61,896 nt of DNA, from positions 38,481 to 100,376 of the forward strand of contig CAJTLI010000007.1 in the NCBI GenBank assembly GCA_910577525.1, read 5' to 3'. This stretch comes from an uncultured Oscillospiraceae bacterium. Lineage in GTDB: Bacteria; Bacillota; Clostridia; Oscillospirales; Oscillospiraceae. Position numbers and translations under genes: made by a program. The notes beneath the pieces are model-generated. The model searched no databases and was not told the DNA's origin. It saw nothing but the letters and a program-made list of their open reading frames with translations. This document shows positions 1 to 7,876 of this stretch, in pieces (within the stretch, counting starts at the first letter, position 1; every line of letters starts with the position of its first letter).

Positions 1-20
1 CCCGCCGCAAAGCGGCGGGC
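1..20 (-). terminator. Hairpin at the window edge, probable terminator
   Basis: CCCGCCGC and GCGGCGGG pair around a short AAA loop, 16 bases after the stop of the zinc-ribbon gene. The expected T-tract would lie outside the window, so this is only a probable terminator for the leftward transcript. Confidence 0.5.
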
Positions 21-35
21 GCTCCTTATTCCCGG

Positions 36-437
36 TCAGTAGAATATTTCTACTTCAATCTCGCCAGTGACGCGATTCCAGCTCAGCACCAGCATCAGAT
101 TTTGGCTCAGGTGGATGGGCATCTCCATCTTTCGGAAGCCGCTTTTCACGCTAAACACATGCATCCCCGCCGGCAGGTCGACCCACAGCGTCACGCCGTT
201 GTCCACATGGAGCCGCTCCACCCCGTCAATGAACACCTTCATGGTGGGATTGATCAGAAAATACTGATCCTTGCGCGCCACCGTCAGGCGGTAAACGGCC
301 TGGCCTCCCGCCCCGGGCGCCGGCCCCGCCTGAGCTTGAGGGCCGGGGCCAAACGGACCAGCCTGCCGCTGCTGGCAGTTCACGCAGAGCTTGCCCCCAT
401 CGGGGATCAGTGCCCCGCACTTGATGCAAAACGCCAT
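36..437 (-). CDS. Zinc-ribbon protein with a PEGA-like C-terminal domain
   Basis: A 133-residue protein that opens with a double CxxC zinc ribbon (C4, C7, C18, C21). A Gly/Pro/Ala/Gln-rich linker (about 25-48) follows, then a beta-rich C-terminal half resembling PEGA-type or carbohydrate-binding sandwich domains, with DGVERLHVDNG and LPAGMHVFSV stretches. There is no signal peptide or membrane span. AAGGGAG precedes the ATG at a normal distance. It is the last gene of a leftward run after spoIVA and a hairpin follows it. The function is unknown; position next to spoIVA may mean sporulation-phase expression, but nothing in the protein itself shows this. Confidence 0.75.
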   Translation of the reverse strand: MAFCIKCGALIPDGGKLCVNCQQRQAGPFGPGPQAQAGPAPGAGGQAVYRLTVARKDQYFLINPTMKVFIDGVERLHVDNGVTLWVDLPAGMHVFSVKSGFRKMEMPIHLSQNLMLVLSWNRVTGEIEVEIFY

Positions 438-555
438 ATTACAGCTCCCTTCTCTCTTTCTAAGAGCAGTTTATCTTATCAACGCCATCCGCTTTGCGGC
501 GTTTTTACCTATTATATCCCATGTGCGGCGGAATTGCAAGGCCGACGGTCCATCC

Positions 556-2031
556 TCACAGGATAATGCAGATGAGTCCCCCGGACCCCTCGTTGATGAT
601 GCGCTGAAGGGTCTCCCGCAGCTTTTCCCGGGCCTCCTCCGGCATCCGCTTCAGCTTGCCGTTCAGGTCCTCCCCCACCAGCTCGTGGAAGGAGCGGCCG
701 AAGATGTTGGAGTCCCAGATCTTCCCCGTGTCCCCCTCAAACTGCCGGAGCAGGTAGTCCACCATCTCCTCCGTCTGCTTTTCGGTGCCCATGATGGGGG
801 ACACCTCCGTTTTGATGTCCGCCCGGAGCATGTGGATGGAGGGGGCCGACGCCTTGAGACGGACGCCGTACCGGCCGCCCTGCTTGACGATCTCCGGCTC
901 CTCCAGGGTCATCTCCTCCGGGTCGGGCATGACAATGCCGTAGCCGGTGGCCTCCACCTGGGCCAGCGCCCCCTTCACCTTCTCATAGCTGCGCTTCATA
1001 CTGGCCATCTGGGTGAGCTGGTCGATGAGGTCGCCGTCGTCCCGGATCTCCAGGCCACACCGCTCGGACACCGTGGAGTAAAACAGCCCCCGGGGCAGCT
1101 CCAGGGTGGCGGTGACCACCCCGCTGCCCATATCCATCCGGTTGAGAAGGGCGGAGCTCACCTCCTCCCGGTCGCCCATGGCCAGCACCGCCCCCTCCGC
1201 GTCCCGCAGGCGCGTCAGGCCCGCCGTCTCCTCCCGGATCATGGCGTACAGCCCGCTCTTGATGGGATGGTCAAAGGGGAGCACATCCACCCAGGGGGGC
1301 AGGAACAGGTCCATCTGCTTCAGGGGGAACTCGTGGAGCACCCCCCGGATGATCTCGCTCACCGCCCCCTCGTCCAGGGTGAGGCAGTTCACCGCCAGGC
1401 AGGTCACGTCATAGCGCTCGGCGATGTCCGCCTGGAGGGTCTGGGCCCGCTCGCCATAGGGCTCGGCGGAGTTGAGCAGCACCATAAAGGGCTTGCCCAG
1501 CCCTCTCAGCTCGCTGATGACCCGCTCCTCCGCCTCCAGGTAGTCCTCCCGGGGGATGTCGGTGACGGAGCCGTCAGTTGTCACCACGATGCCGATGGTG
1601 GAGTGGTCGGTGATGACCTTTTGGGTGCCGTATTCCGCCGCCTGGGTCATGGGGATCTCGTGGTCAAACCAGGGGGTGGTGACCATCCGGGGCTGCTCCC
1701 CCTCCATCTGGCCCAGGGCGCTGGGCACCATGTAGCCCACGCAGTCGATGAGCCGGACGGAGAACACCCCGCCGTCCTCCATGGCCATCTCCACGGCCTC
1801 CTCGGGGACAAACTTGGGCTCGGCGGTCATCACCACCCGGCCCGAGCCGCTCTGGGGCAGCTCATCCCTGGCCCGGTCCCGGAGATAGGTGTTCTCAATC
1901 TTGGGCAGCACCAGGGTCTCCATAAACCGCTTGATGAAGGTGGATTTTCCGGTGCGCACCGGCCCCACCACGCCGATATAGATGTCGCCCTGGGTGCGCT
2001 GGGCGATATCCTCATATAACTTGTTTTCCAC
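556..2031 (-). CDS. spoIVA: Stage IV sporulation protein A (coat basement-layer ATPase)
   Basis: SpoIVA is the ATP-hydrolysing cytoskeletal protein that polymerises on the forespore's outer surface and forms the base on which the coat assembles. The product has 492 residues, the same length as the Bacillus subtilis protein. The Walker A motif GPVRTGKS is at residues 23-30 and the C-terminus GSGGLICIIL is family-typical. I chose the GTG at 2031 because AGGAGGG lies seven bases upstream and the family begins with this sequence; the frame stays open further upstream inside the preceding gene. It follows the SPOCS/LysM gene with a short gap and shares the spoVM strand, so a mother-cell operon is likely. 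No sigma-E promoter could be assigned. Confidence 0.97.
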   Translation of the reverse strand: MENKLYEDIAQRTQGDIYIGVVGPVRTGKSTFIKRFMETLVLPKIENTYLRDRARDELPQSGSGRVVMTAEPKFVPEEAVEMAMEDGGVFSVRLIDCVGYMVPSALGQMEGEQPRMVTTPWFDHEIPMTQAAEYGTQKVITDHSTIGIVVTTDGSVTDIPREDYLEAEERVISELRGLGKPFMVLLNSAEPYGERAQTLQADIAERYDVTCLAVNCLTLDEGAVSEIIRGVLHEFPLKQMDLFLPPWVDVLPFDHPIKSGLYAMIREETAGLTRLRDAEGAVLAMGDREEVSSALLNRMDMGSGVVTATLELPRGLFYSTVSERCGLEIRDDGDLIDQLTQMASMKRSYEKVKGALAQVEATGYGIVMPDPEEMTLEEPEIVKQGGRYGVRLKASAPSIHMLRADIKTEVSPIMGTEKQTEEMVDYLLRQFEGDTGKIWDSNIFGRSFHELVGEDLNGKLKRMPEEAREKLRETLQRIINEGSGGLICIIL

Positions 2032-2054
2032 TGCTGAACCCTCCTCACGTATCC

Positions 2055-3575
2055 TCATCGACGGGCCGGGATGAGCAGCAGCGTTCCCGCCGCCGCTTCC
2101 TCTCCGGGCAGGCTGTTGGCCGAGCAGATGTCGGCCACGGTGGAGCCGCAGGCCTTGGCGATGTCCCACAGGGCCTCTCCCCGCTCCACCCGGCGGATCA
2201 CCACCGAGGGCCGCGCCCCCGGCTCCTCCGCCGCGCCTGACTTCACGTCGGTGACGCAGCTCACCTGCTCCTCTCTGGTGAGGGTCCAGCCAAACTCCGC
2301 CTCAAAGCGCACCTCCAGTCCGCCGGTGACGGGGACGGCGGTGGCCTCCCCCACCGCCCGGCAGCGGCAGGCGCACTGGCACCCCTCGGGCACCTCCACC
2401 CGGCAGGCCACGGGTATGTCCGTCTCCACGCCGCACAGGGCGTCGTCCTCGCTGAGATACAGAACGGATGCGCTCACCTGGGCGGTGAACTCCATGCCGC
2501 CCTCCGCCGGGGCCCCGGCCAGAGAGGACACCACCGCCGCGCAGTCCAGCACCTGCTTGGCCGGAATGCCGGACTCGCACAGCTTCCGGCCCATCTCCCG
2601 CCGGGACAGCCGCTCCGCCAGGGTGCACAGCCGCACAGGGGCCCGCTCCACATCGATGGGCTTGCCCACGCAGTAGGCGTCGCTGATGAGGGACAGGGCC
2701 CTTCGCTCCCACACCGCCGCCTGGGCCAGTATCTCGAAGGCGGCCTCCAGCTCCCCGTTCCGGGCCCGGCAGTCCACGTTTTTCAGCGCCACCGCCACCT
2801 CGGGCTCCGCCTCGTCGGGCAGCTCCCCCACGTCCAGAATCTGGGAATAGGGCAGCTCGAACCGGGTCTGGCAGACTTCCTCGCCGGAGCGGTACACCGC
2901 GGACAGCTCCACGTCCCCCTTGAGCACCAGCTTTTTCCCGATGAACTTTGCGTCCCAGCTGCCCATCTCCGCCCGGCACAGCAGCAGCTCCTCAATCTCA
3001 GGCCGGGAGGCGGGGGGCCGGAGCACGTCGGAGAAGGTAAAGCTCTTTTCCACCACGTCCGGAATCACGCAGCACTTCCGGGGCGATACCAGCTTTTGCA
3101 GCCCCTCCGCCCCGCCGCCCGTGAGGTCGGCGGACAGCTCCCGGCGCTCCCGGTCATAGACCGCCGCCCACACCGACAGCGACACCCGCACCAGGATCTT
3201 CCGGGGGTTGAGGGTCCGGGCGTCCGCCGCCGGCGCCTGAAGGTCCGCCATCACCGGGCAGCCCCCGTGGAACTTTGGGTCGTCCCGGACGCACTGGAAG
3301 GGGATCGTCACCTCCAGGGACCGGGGCGGTTCCTTCTCCCCTCCTTCCCCCTCCGGTATGTACAGCACCGTCACCCGGGCGCTGCCGGTGAGGCGGAGGG
3401 TTCCCTCCCCCAGCTCCTTATCCTTTAAAAAAACCTTGCCGGACGCCGCGACAATCCTGGCGATGTCCGGACAGGCGTCGGGCACGATGCTCTCCAGGGT
3501 CTCCTCCTGGGTAAAGGCGGCGTACGCCGCGCATCGATACCCCTCCAGCGTGACCCGCTGCAGCTCCATATCCAT
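2055..3575 (-). CDS. SPOCS (DUF3794) domain protein with C-terminal LysM
   Basis: A 506-residue protein with about three SPOCS/DUF3794-like beta domains (roughly 30-120, 190-285 and 330-425) and a C-terminal LysM module (about 460-504, ending GTLLLIPA). SPOCS domains occur in spore-coat morphogenetic proteins such as SpoVID, and LysM binds N-acetylglucosamine polymers, so a coat or cortex-anchoring role fits. There is no signal peptide, as expected for a protein assembled from the mother-cell cytoplasm. GGGGAGG precedes the ATG. It lies between spoVM and spoIVA, whose products start coat assembly. This appears to be the clostridial DUF3794-LysM architecture rather than true SpoVID or SafA, so I give no symbol. 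Confidence 0.9.
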   Translation of the reverse strand: MDMELQRVTLEGYRCAAYAAFTQEETLESIVPDACPDIARIVAASGKVFLKDKELGEGTLRLTGSARVTVLYIPEGEGGEKEPPRSLEVTIPFQCVRDDPKFHGGCPVMADLQAPAADARTLNPRKILVRVSLSVWAAVYDRERRELSADLTGGGAEGLQKLVSPRKCCVIPDVVEKSFTFSDVLRPPASRPEIEELLLCRAEMGSWDAKFIGKKLVLKGDVELSAVYRSGEEVCQTRFELPYSQILDVGELPDEAEPEVAVALKNVDCRARNGELEAAFEILAQAAVWERRALSLISDAYCVGKPIDVERAPVRLCTLAERLSRREMGRKLCESGIPAKQVLDCAAVVSSLAGAPAEGGMEFTAQVSASVLYLSEDDALCGVETDIPVACRVEVPEGCQCACRCRAVGEATAVPVTGGLEVRFEAEFGWTLTREEQVSCVTDVKSGAAEEPGARPSVVIRRVERGEALWDIAKACGSTVADICSANSLPGEEAAAGTLLLIPARR

Positions 3576-3692
3576 AGGCTTCCTCCCCTTGCACGTATTC
3601 TGTTGTCCACTATATGAGAGGCCCGCCCCGGATATGACGCGCTGAGGGACGCACGGATGAAATGCGTCTGCGGCGATTTCATCAGTCCTTCC

Positions 3693-3764
3693 TTAATTCA
3701 TCCCGAATATCCTGCGCATCAGGCCGCACAGCGCCTTGGGAAACTTCACCACGACCACCCGCAT
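3693..3764 (-). CDS. spoVM: SpoVM, amphipathic peptide that anchors SpoIVA
   Basis: A 23-codon gene. SpoVM is a curvature-sensing amphipathic helix that marks the forespore membrane and recruits SpoIVA. Aligned by eye with the 26-residue B. subtilis peptide it keeps K7, P9, K10, L12, G14, R17 and G21, including the Pro9 that matters for localisation. A GGGGGG-rich ribosome-binding site lies about seven bases before the ATG. It is the first gene of the leftward run spoVM, SPOCS/LysM, spoIVA. In B. subtilis spoVM lies near prpC-prkC-rsgA, and that proximity is kept here. Normal gene-length cut-offs would miss it. Confidence 0.88.
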   Translation of the reverse strand: MRVVVVKFPKALCGLMRRIFGMN

Positions 3765-3956
3765 GGAAACACCCCCCTCTCTCGCCTCTGAAAGATACCC
3801 CAGTATATGGAGGGAAGGGCTGTCCTGTGCATATCGACGAAGCGGATTTGACTTTATGCACAATTTTAAATGTCCATTTTTGGTAATATCGTACAGCCAT
3901 CCACTTCCCTTTCCCCTTGTACTGTAGTATACTAGTTTCAGAAAGGAGGCGATAAC

Positions 3957-4064
3957 ATGTTTGATATCCAGGATCTGAAAAACATGGAGGAGCGGAATGG
4001 CGCGGATGAACGCGAGCTGAACGTCTTCTGCTACTTCGCCTATTACCCCTATATCAACGGCTGA
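3957..4064 (+). CDS. 35-residue orphan peptide with an aromatic C-terminus
   Basis: An unrecognised short gene with an ideal start: AAAGGAGG lies eight bases before the ATG at 3957. It runs 35 codons to a TGA. The first 22 residues are charged (FDIQDLKN, then acidic/basic stretches). The last 13 are hydrophobic and aromatic with one cysteine (VFCYFAYYPYING). There is no signal peptide. A rho-independent terminator starts 65 bases after the stop on the same strand, so it seems to be a monocistronic rightward unit among leftward genes. It diverges from spoVM with 192 bases between start codons. The charged-leader/aromatic-core shape would suit a modified or signalling peptide, or a small sporulation regulator; none of this is shown. 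Confidence 0.6.
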   Translation: MFDIQDLKNMEERNGADERELNVFCYFAYYPYING

Positions 4065-4128
4065 TCCGGGGGTAATCACAACGACTAGGAGGATGGACCT
4101 CACCGGTGAGCGCCCATCTCAAATACAG

Positions 4129-4179
4129 AGCGGGACGCCTCTTTCCCTGTGGAAAGGGGCGTCCCGCTTGTCATTTTTT
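4129..4179 (+). terminator. Rho-independent terminator after the 35-aa peptide gene
   Basis: AGCGGGACGCC pairs with GGCGTCCCGCT, extended by CTTTCC/GGAAAG around a short loop, and is followed by TCATTTTTT on the plus strand. It overlaps the end of the leftward rsgA gene, for which there is no comparable T-tract. Polarity therefore fits the rightward peptide gene. Confidence 0.75.
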
Positions 4180-5055
4180 CCTGGTCTCCCATTCCGGGAT
4201 CTCCTTGGCCTGCTCGTACAGCCGGACATAGCTCCTGTGGCGGCTGAGGGCGATCGTTCCCTCCGCCACCGCCTCCCGCACGGCGCAGCCCCGCTCCTTC
4301 ACGTGGGCGCAGCCCTGGAACCGGCACCGCTCCAGATAGGGGCCGAACTCCCGAAAGGCGGTGGCCAGCTCCTCTTTGGGAATGGCCTCCATCTGCTCCA
4401 CGTCGAAGGCGGAAAAGCCCGGCGTGTCCGCCACCAGCCCGCCGGCCACGGGGAACAGCTCCACATGCCGGGTGGTGTGACGGCCCCGGCCCAGCTTTTC
4501 GCTGACCTCCCCCACCTGAAGCCGAAAGTCCGGCCCCAGGGCGTTGAGGATGCTGGACTTGCCCACCCCGGAATTCCCGGTGAAGGCGGACACCTTGCCG
4601 GCGATTGCCCCGGCCAGGGCGTCCAGCCCCTCCCCCGTCCCGGCGCTCACCTGGAGGGCGGAAAAGCCCGCCTGGCGGTAGAGCCGGGCCAGCTCCTCCG
4701 CCCGCTCCAGGTCGCACTTGTTGAAGACGATGAGGGGCTCGCACCCCTTCCACTCCGCCATGGCCGCCATGCGGTCGATGAGAAAGGGGTCCGTCACCGG
4801 GACCGCCCCGGAGCACACGATGACCATCTGGTCGATGTTGGCCACGGCGGGTCGGCTGAACTCATTTTTCCGGGTCAGGACGGCGTCCACCATCCCCGTG
4901 CCGTCCTCCAGCCGGGTGATCTCCACCCGGTCGCCCACCAGGGGGGTGAGCCGCCGGTGGCGCAGCTTTCCCCGTCCCCGGCAGGGGATGGGCGCTCCCT
5001 CCCCCGTATCCACGTAGTAAAACCCGCTGAGGGCCTTGACAATCTGTCCCCTCAT
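4171..5055 (-). CDS. rsgA: Ribosome small subunit-dependent GTPase RsgA
   Basis: RsgA (CpgA/YloQ) is a circularly permuted GTPase that helps late 30S maturation. The 294-residue protein has the N-terminal OB fold, G4 NKCD, then the G1 P-loop GNSGVGKS and G3 DTPG in the permuted order. The C-terminal zinc knuckle includes CRFQGCAHVKERGC. It lies three bases after prkC on the same strand, copying the B. subtilis prpC-prkC-cpgA order. CpgA is a known PrkC substrate in that organism, so the linkage is functionally sensible. Length and motifs are normal. Confidence 0.96.
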   Translation of the reverse strand: MRGQIVKALSGFYYVDTGEGAPIPCRGRGKLRHRRLTPLVGDRVEITRLEDGTGMVDAVLTRKNEFSRPAVANIDQMVIVCSGAVPVTDPFLIDRMAAMAEWKGCEPLIVFNKCDLERAEELARLYRQAGFSALQVSAGTGEGLDALAGAIAGKVSAFTGNSGVGKSSILNALGPDFRLQVGEVSEKLGRGRHTTRHVELFPVAGGLVADTPGFSAFDVEQMEAIPKEELATAFREFGPYLERCRFQGCAHVKERGCAVREAVAEGTIALSRHRSYVRLYEQAKEIPEWETRKK

Positions 5056-5058
5056 GCC

Positions 5059-7125
5059 TCAGAACTGGATGGGCTCACTCTTCACCAGCGCCCCGTTGAT
5101 ATAGGTATACACGATTTGGAGGCCGGAGCCCGTAATCGTCTTGCTCACGCTGTCGTTGATGTTGGCGTCCACCGCCCCGTGGAACTGCTCCTCCTCCCCC
5201 ACCACGATGCGCACGTCCACCGTGCCCTCGTAGGCGCTCAGATCCACCGTGATGGTCTGGGTGCTGCTGGGGGCGAGGGCCTCGGTGGGCTCCGGGGGCA
5301 CGTCGCCGCTCTCCTGGGGCGGCTCGCTCTGGTCGGGGGTGGGCTCCGGCGTGGCGGCGGGCTCCGGGCCCTTGCTCACCCACAGGTCGATGGCGGCGCC
5401 CTTGTCCACCTGCTCGCCCTGCTCCACGCTCTGCCACATCACCCGGCCCTCGTCATATTCGTCGCTGTAATACTCGTCCACCTTGCCAACCTTCAGCCCC
5501 AGGCTTTCGATCTGGCTCTTGGCCTCCTCCAGGGACAGGTTCAGGAACCGGGTCACGGTGGCCTGGGGTTTTTCCGGCCCCTTGCTGACCACCAGCACCA
5601 CCTCGTCCCCCTTGTTCACCAGCTGGTCCTTCATCAGGCTCTGGGAGATGACGTAGTTCTCGGCGATGGTCTCGGAGTACTCCCGCTCCGCCAGCGTGAC
5701 CTTCAGCCCCATCTCGTTCTGAAGCTTGTTCAGGGCCTGCCGGACCTCCCAGTTTTCTACACTGATCATATACAGCTTGTCGCTGCCGCCGCTGATCTTC
5801 ACGGTGATGGTCCGGTTCCCCTCCCGCACCCGGGTGTCGGGCACCGGGTTCTGGTCGCAGATCTGTCCCTCCGGCACGTCCTCGCTGAACACCGTGGGGC
5901 CCTGCTCCACCTTAAAGCTGCCCAGAATGGATGGATTCTGCTCCAGCTGCTCCATGGTATAGCCCCGCAGGTCGGGCACCGTATACTCCTCCACATTGGG
6001 GGACAGCAGGTCCTTGATGATAAAATTGAAGATAAAATAGCCCATCACGCCGATAAAGATCAGGATGACCAGCACCGCCGCCACGGCCACCGCCGCCCCG
6101 CCCTGGCGGGACCGGTCGTCGTCATAGTCGTCCTCCTCCGGCTCCCAGCGGCGCTCCCGGCGTTCCGGCGGGGCGGACTCCGGCTCCCGCCGCTCCCCCT
6201 GGGTCCGGACCGTGGCTGCGATGATCTGGCTGGGAACCCGCCGGGTGGGCTCGTCGGCCTCGTTCTCCTGGCCGGCGGAGGCCACCTGGAAATCCGGGTT
6301 CTTGCGGAACTCCTTCAGATCGTCCAGCATCTCCTCGGCGGAGGCGTACCGCTGGCCAAGCTCCGGGGCCATGGCCTTCATGGTGATGGCCTCCAGCGCC
6401 TTGGGGACCTCCGGATTCAGGTCCCTGGGCGGCACGGGGATGGACTTGATGTGCTGGATGGCCACCGCCACCGGGGTGTCCCCCTCGAAGGGAAGGCGGC
6501 CGGTGAGCATTTCGTACAGCACCACCCCGGCGGAGTAGATGTCCGTGCGGCAGTCCACATGGCTGCCCTTGGCCTGCTCCGGGGAGATATAGTGGACCGA
6601 GCCGATGGCCTCCTGTGTCATGGTGTTTTGGGCGGCGCTGGCCAGCTGGGCGATGCCGAAGTCCGTCACCCGCACGCTGCCGTCCCGCAGCACCATGATA
6701 TTGTGGGGCTTGATGTCCCGGTGAATAATGCCCCGGCCATGGGCGTGGCTCAGCGCCCGCATGATCTGGGTGATAAAGTGCTGGGCCTCCCGCCAGTTCA
6801 GGGGGGTGCCCCGGCGCTGCATATACTGCTTGAGGGTCAGCCCGTCGATGAGCTCCATGACGATATAGTTCAGGCCGTCGGAGTTGCTCACGTCGTACAC
6901 CGACACAATGTTGGCGTGGGACAGCATCGCCACCGCCTGGGACTCGTCGTGGAAGCGGCGGCGGAAATCGGCGTCGTTGGCCAGCTCCGGCTTCAAAATT
7001 TTGATGGCCACCAGCCGGTTCAGCCGGTGGTCCCGGGCCTTGTACACCACCGCCATGCCGCCGGTGCCGATACACTCCAAAATCTCGTAGCGGTTATCGA
7101 GCATTTTACCTATGTATTGGTCCAT
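5059..7125 (-). CDS. prkC: PASTA-domain Ser/Thr protein kinase PrkC
   Basis: A Hanks-type membrane kinase that senses muropeptides or lipid II and controls cell-wall metabolism and spore germination. Of 688 residues, 1-270 are the kinase domain (ATP-binding K42, catalytic HRD with D137, DFG). A long charged linker and one transmembrane segment (about 350-375) follow, then three extracellular PASTA repeats. A Pro/Glu/Thr-rich spacer leads to an extra C-terminal beta-rich domain, where shorter homologues end after PASTA. The ATG at 7125 has AGGAGG five bases upstream, better than the open frame above it. It sits directly after the phosphatase gene prpC, its usual partner. Confidence 0.95.
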   Translation of the reverse strand: MDQYIGKMLDNRYEILECIGTGGMAVVYKARDHRLNRLVAIKILKPELANDADFRRRFHDESQAVAMLSHANIVSVYDVSNSDGLNYIVMELIDGLTLKQYMQRRGTPLNWREAQHFITQIMRALSHAHGRGIIHRDIKPHNIMVLRDGSVRVTDFGIAQLASAAQNTMTQEAIGSVHYISPEQAKGSHVDCRTDIYSAGVVLYEMLTGRLPFEGDTPVAVAIQHIKSIPVPPRDLNPEVPKALEAITMKAMAPELGQRYASAEEMLDDLKEFRKNPDFQVASAGQENEADEPTRRVPSQIIAATVRTQGERREPESAPPERRERRWEPEEDDYDDDRSRQGGAAVAVAAVLVILIFIGVMGYFIFNFIIKDLLSPNVEEYTVPDLRGYTMEQLEQNPSILGSFKVEQGPTVFSEDVPEGQICDQNPVPDTRVREGNRTITVKISGGSDKLYMISVENWEVRQALNKLQNEMGLKVTLAEREYSETIAENYVISQSLMKDQLVNKGDEVVLVVSKGPEKPQATVTRFLNLSLEEAKSQIESLGLKVGKVDEYYSDEYDEGRVMWQSVEQGEQVDKGAAIDLWVSKGPEPAATPEPTPDQSEPPQESGDVPPEPTEALAPSSTQTITVDLSAYEGTVDVRIVVGEEEQFHGAVDANINDSVSKTITGSGLQIVYTYINGALVKSEPIQF

Positions 7126-7138
7126 GGTAACCTCCTCG

Positions 7139-7876
7139 TCACAGCTGGGCAAGCACAACGGTCACGTTGTCCGGCGCCCCCCGTTCCAGCGTCAGGCTCA
7201 GCAGCGCCCGGCAAAGGCCCTCCGGCGACCCCTCCCGGCCGCTGAGCTCTAAAATTGTCTCGTCCTCCAGCACGTTGGTCAGCCCGTCGCTGCACAGCAG
7301 CAGCCGTCCGCCCTCCCCCGGCTCCAGCCAGGTCAGGTCGCACTCCACCTCGCTGTCCACTCCCAGGGCCCGGGTGATCAGGTTTTTCTGGGGATGTACC
7401 CGGGCCTGGGCGGGGGTGATCTCCCCCCGGTCCACCAGCAGCTGCACCAGGGAGTGGTCCGCCGTCACCTGGCGGATGGAATCATTTTCCAGCACATAGC
7501 CGCGGCTGTCGCCGATGTTCGCCATGCACACCGCTCCGGGCAGGATCAGCGCCGCCACCAGGGTGGTGCCCATGCCCTCATACTCCGGCTGGTCCAGGCT
7601 GAGCCGGAACACCCGCTCGTTGGCCTGCCGGCAGGCCTCCCGCAGCAGCGCTTCCCGCGGCCCCCTTTCCTCCGGCACACCCCCGGCCAGGGCCTCCTCC
7701 ACCGCGGCGGTGAAGGTCTCCACCGCCACCGAGCTGGCCACGCTCCCCGCCCGGGCGCCGCCCATGCCGTCGCACACCACCAGCAGGGCGGCGCCTCCGG
7801 CCAGCTGGCGGAAGGCATAGCTGTCCTGGTTGTCCCGCCGGTGGCGGCCCGTGTCCGTCACACCAAATATGTTCAA
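7139..7876 (-). CDS. prpC: PP2C-family Ser/Thr phosphatase PrpC/Stp
   Basis: A 245-residue metal-dependent PP2C phosphatase that reverses PrkC phosphorylation. Signature motifs are visible: RxxNQDS near residue 16, VVCDGMGGA near 35 with metal-binding aspartates, GDSRGYVL, and a C-terminal DNVTVVLA. There is no membrane segment. The start overlaps the end of rlmN by four bases (ATGA), implying translational coupling, and prkC follows after a 13-base gap. This order is conserved in many Firmicutes. Confidence 0.95.
   Translation of the reverse strand: MNIFGVTDTGRHRRDNQDSYAFRQLAGGAALLVVCDGMGGARAGSVASSVAVETFTAAVEEALAGGVPEERGPREALLREACRQANERVFRLSLDQPEYEGMGTTLVAALILPGAVCMANIGDSRGYVLENDSIRQVTADHSLVQLLVDRGEITPAQARVHPQKNLITRALGVDSEVECDLTWLEPGEGGRLLLCSDGLTNVLEDETILELSGREGSPEGLCRALLSLTLERGAPDNVTVVLAQL

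Noticed and set aside
3765..3956. Sigma-E or sigma-G promoter before spoVM
   Set aside because: CATATACT and GTGCATA boxes can be found, but no pair has correct spacing, so I do not call one.
4093..7245. 1050-codon open frame on the plus strand
   Set aside because: It runs antisense to rsgA and prkC and its product is His/Leu/Gly/Pro-rich nonsense typical of the complement of GC-rich genes; AGGAGG touches the ATG without a spacer.
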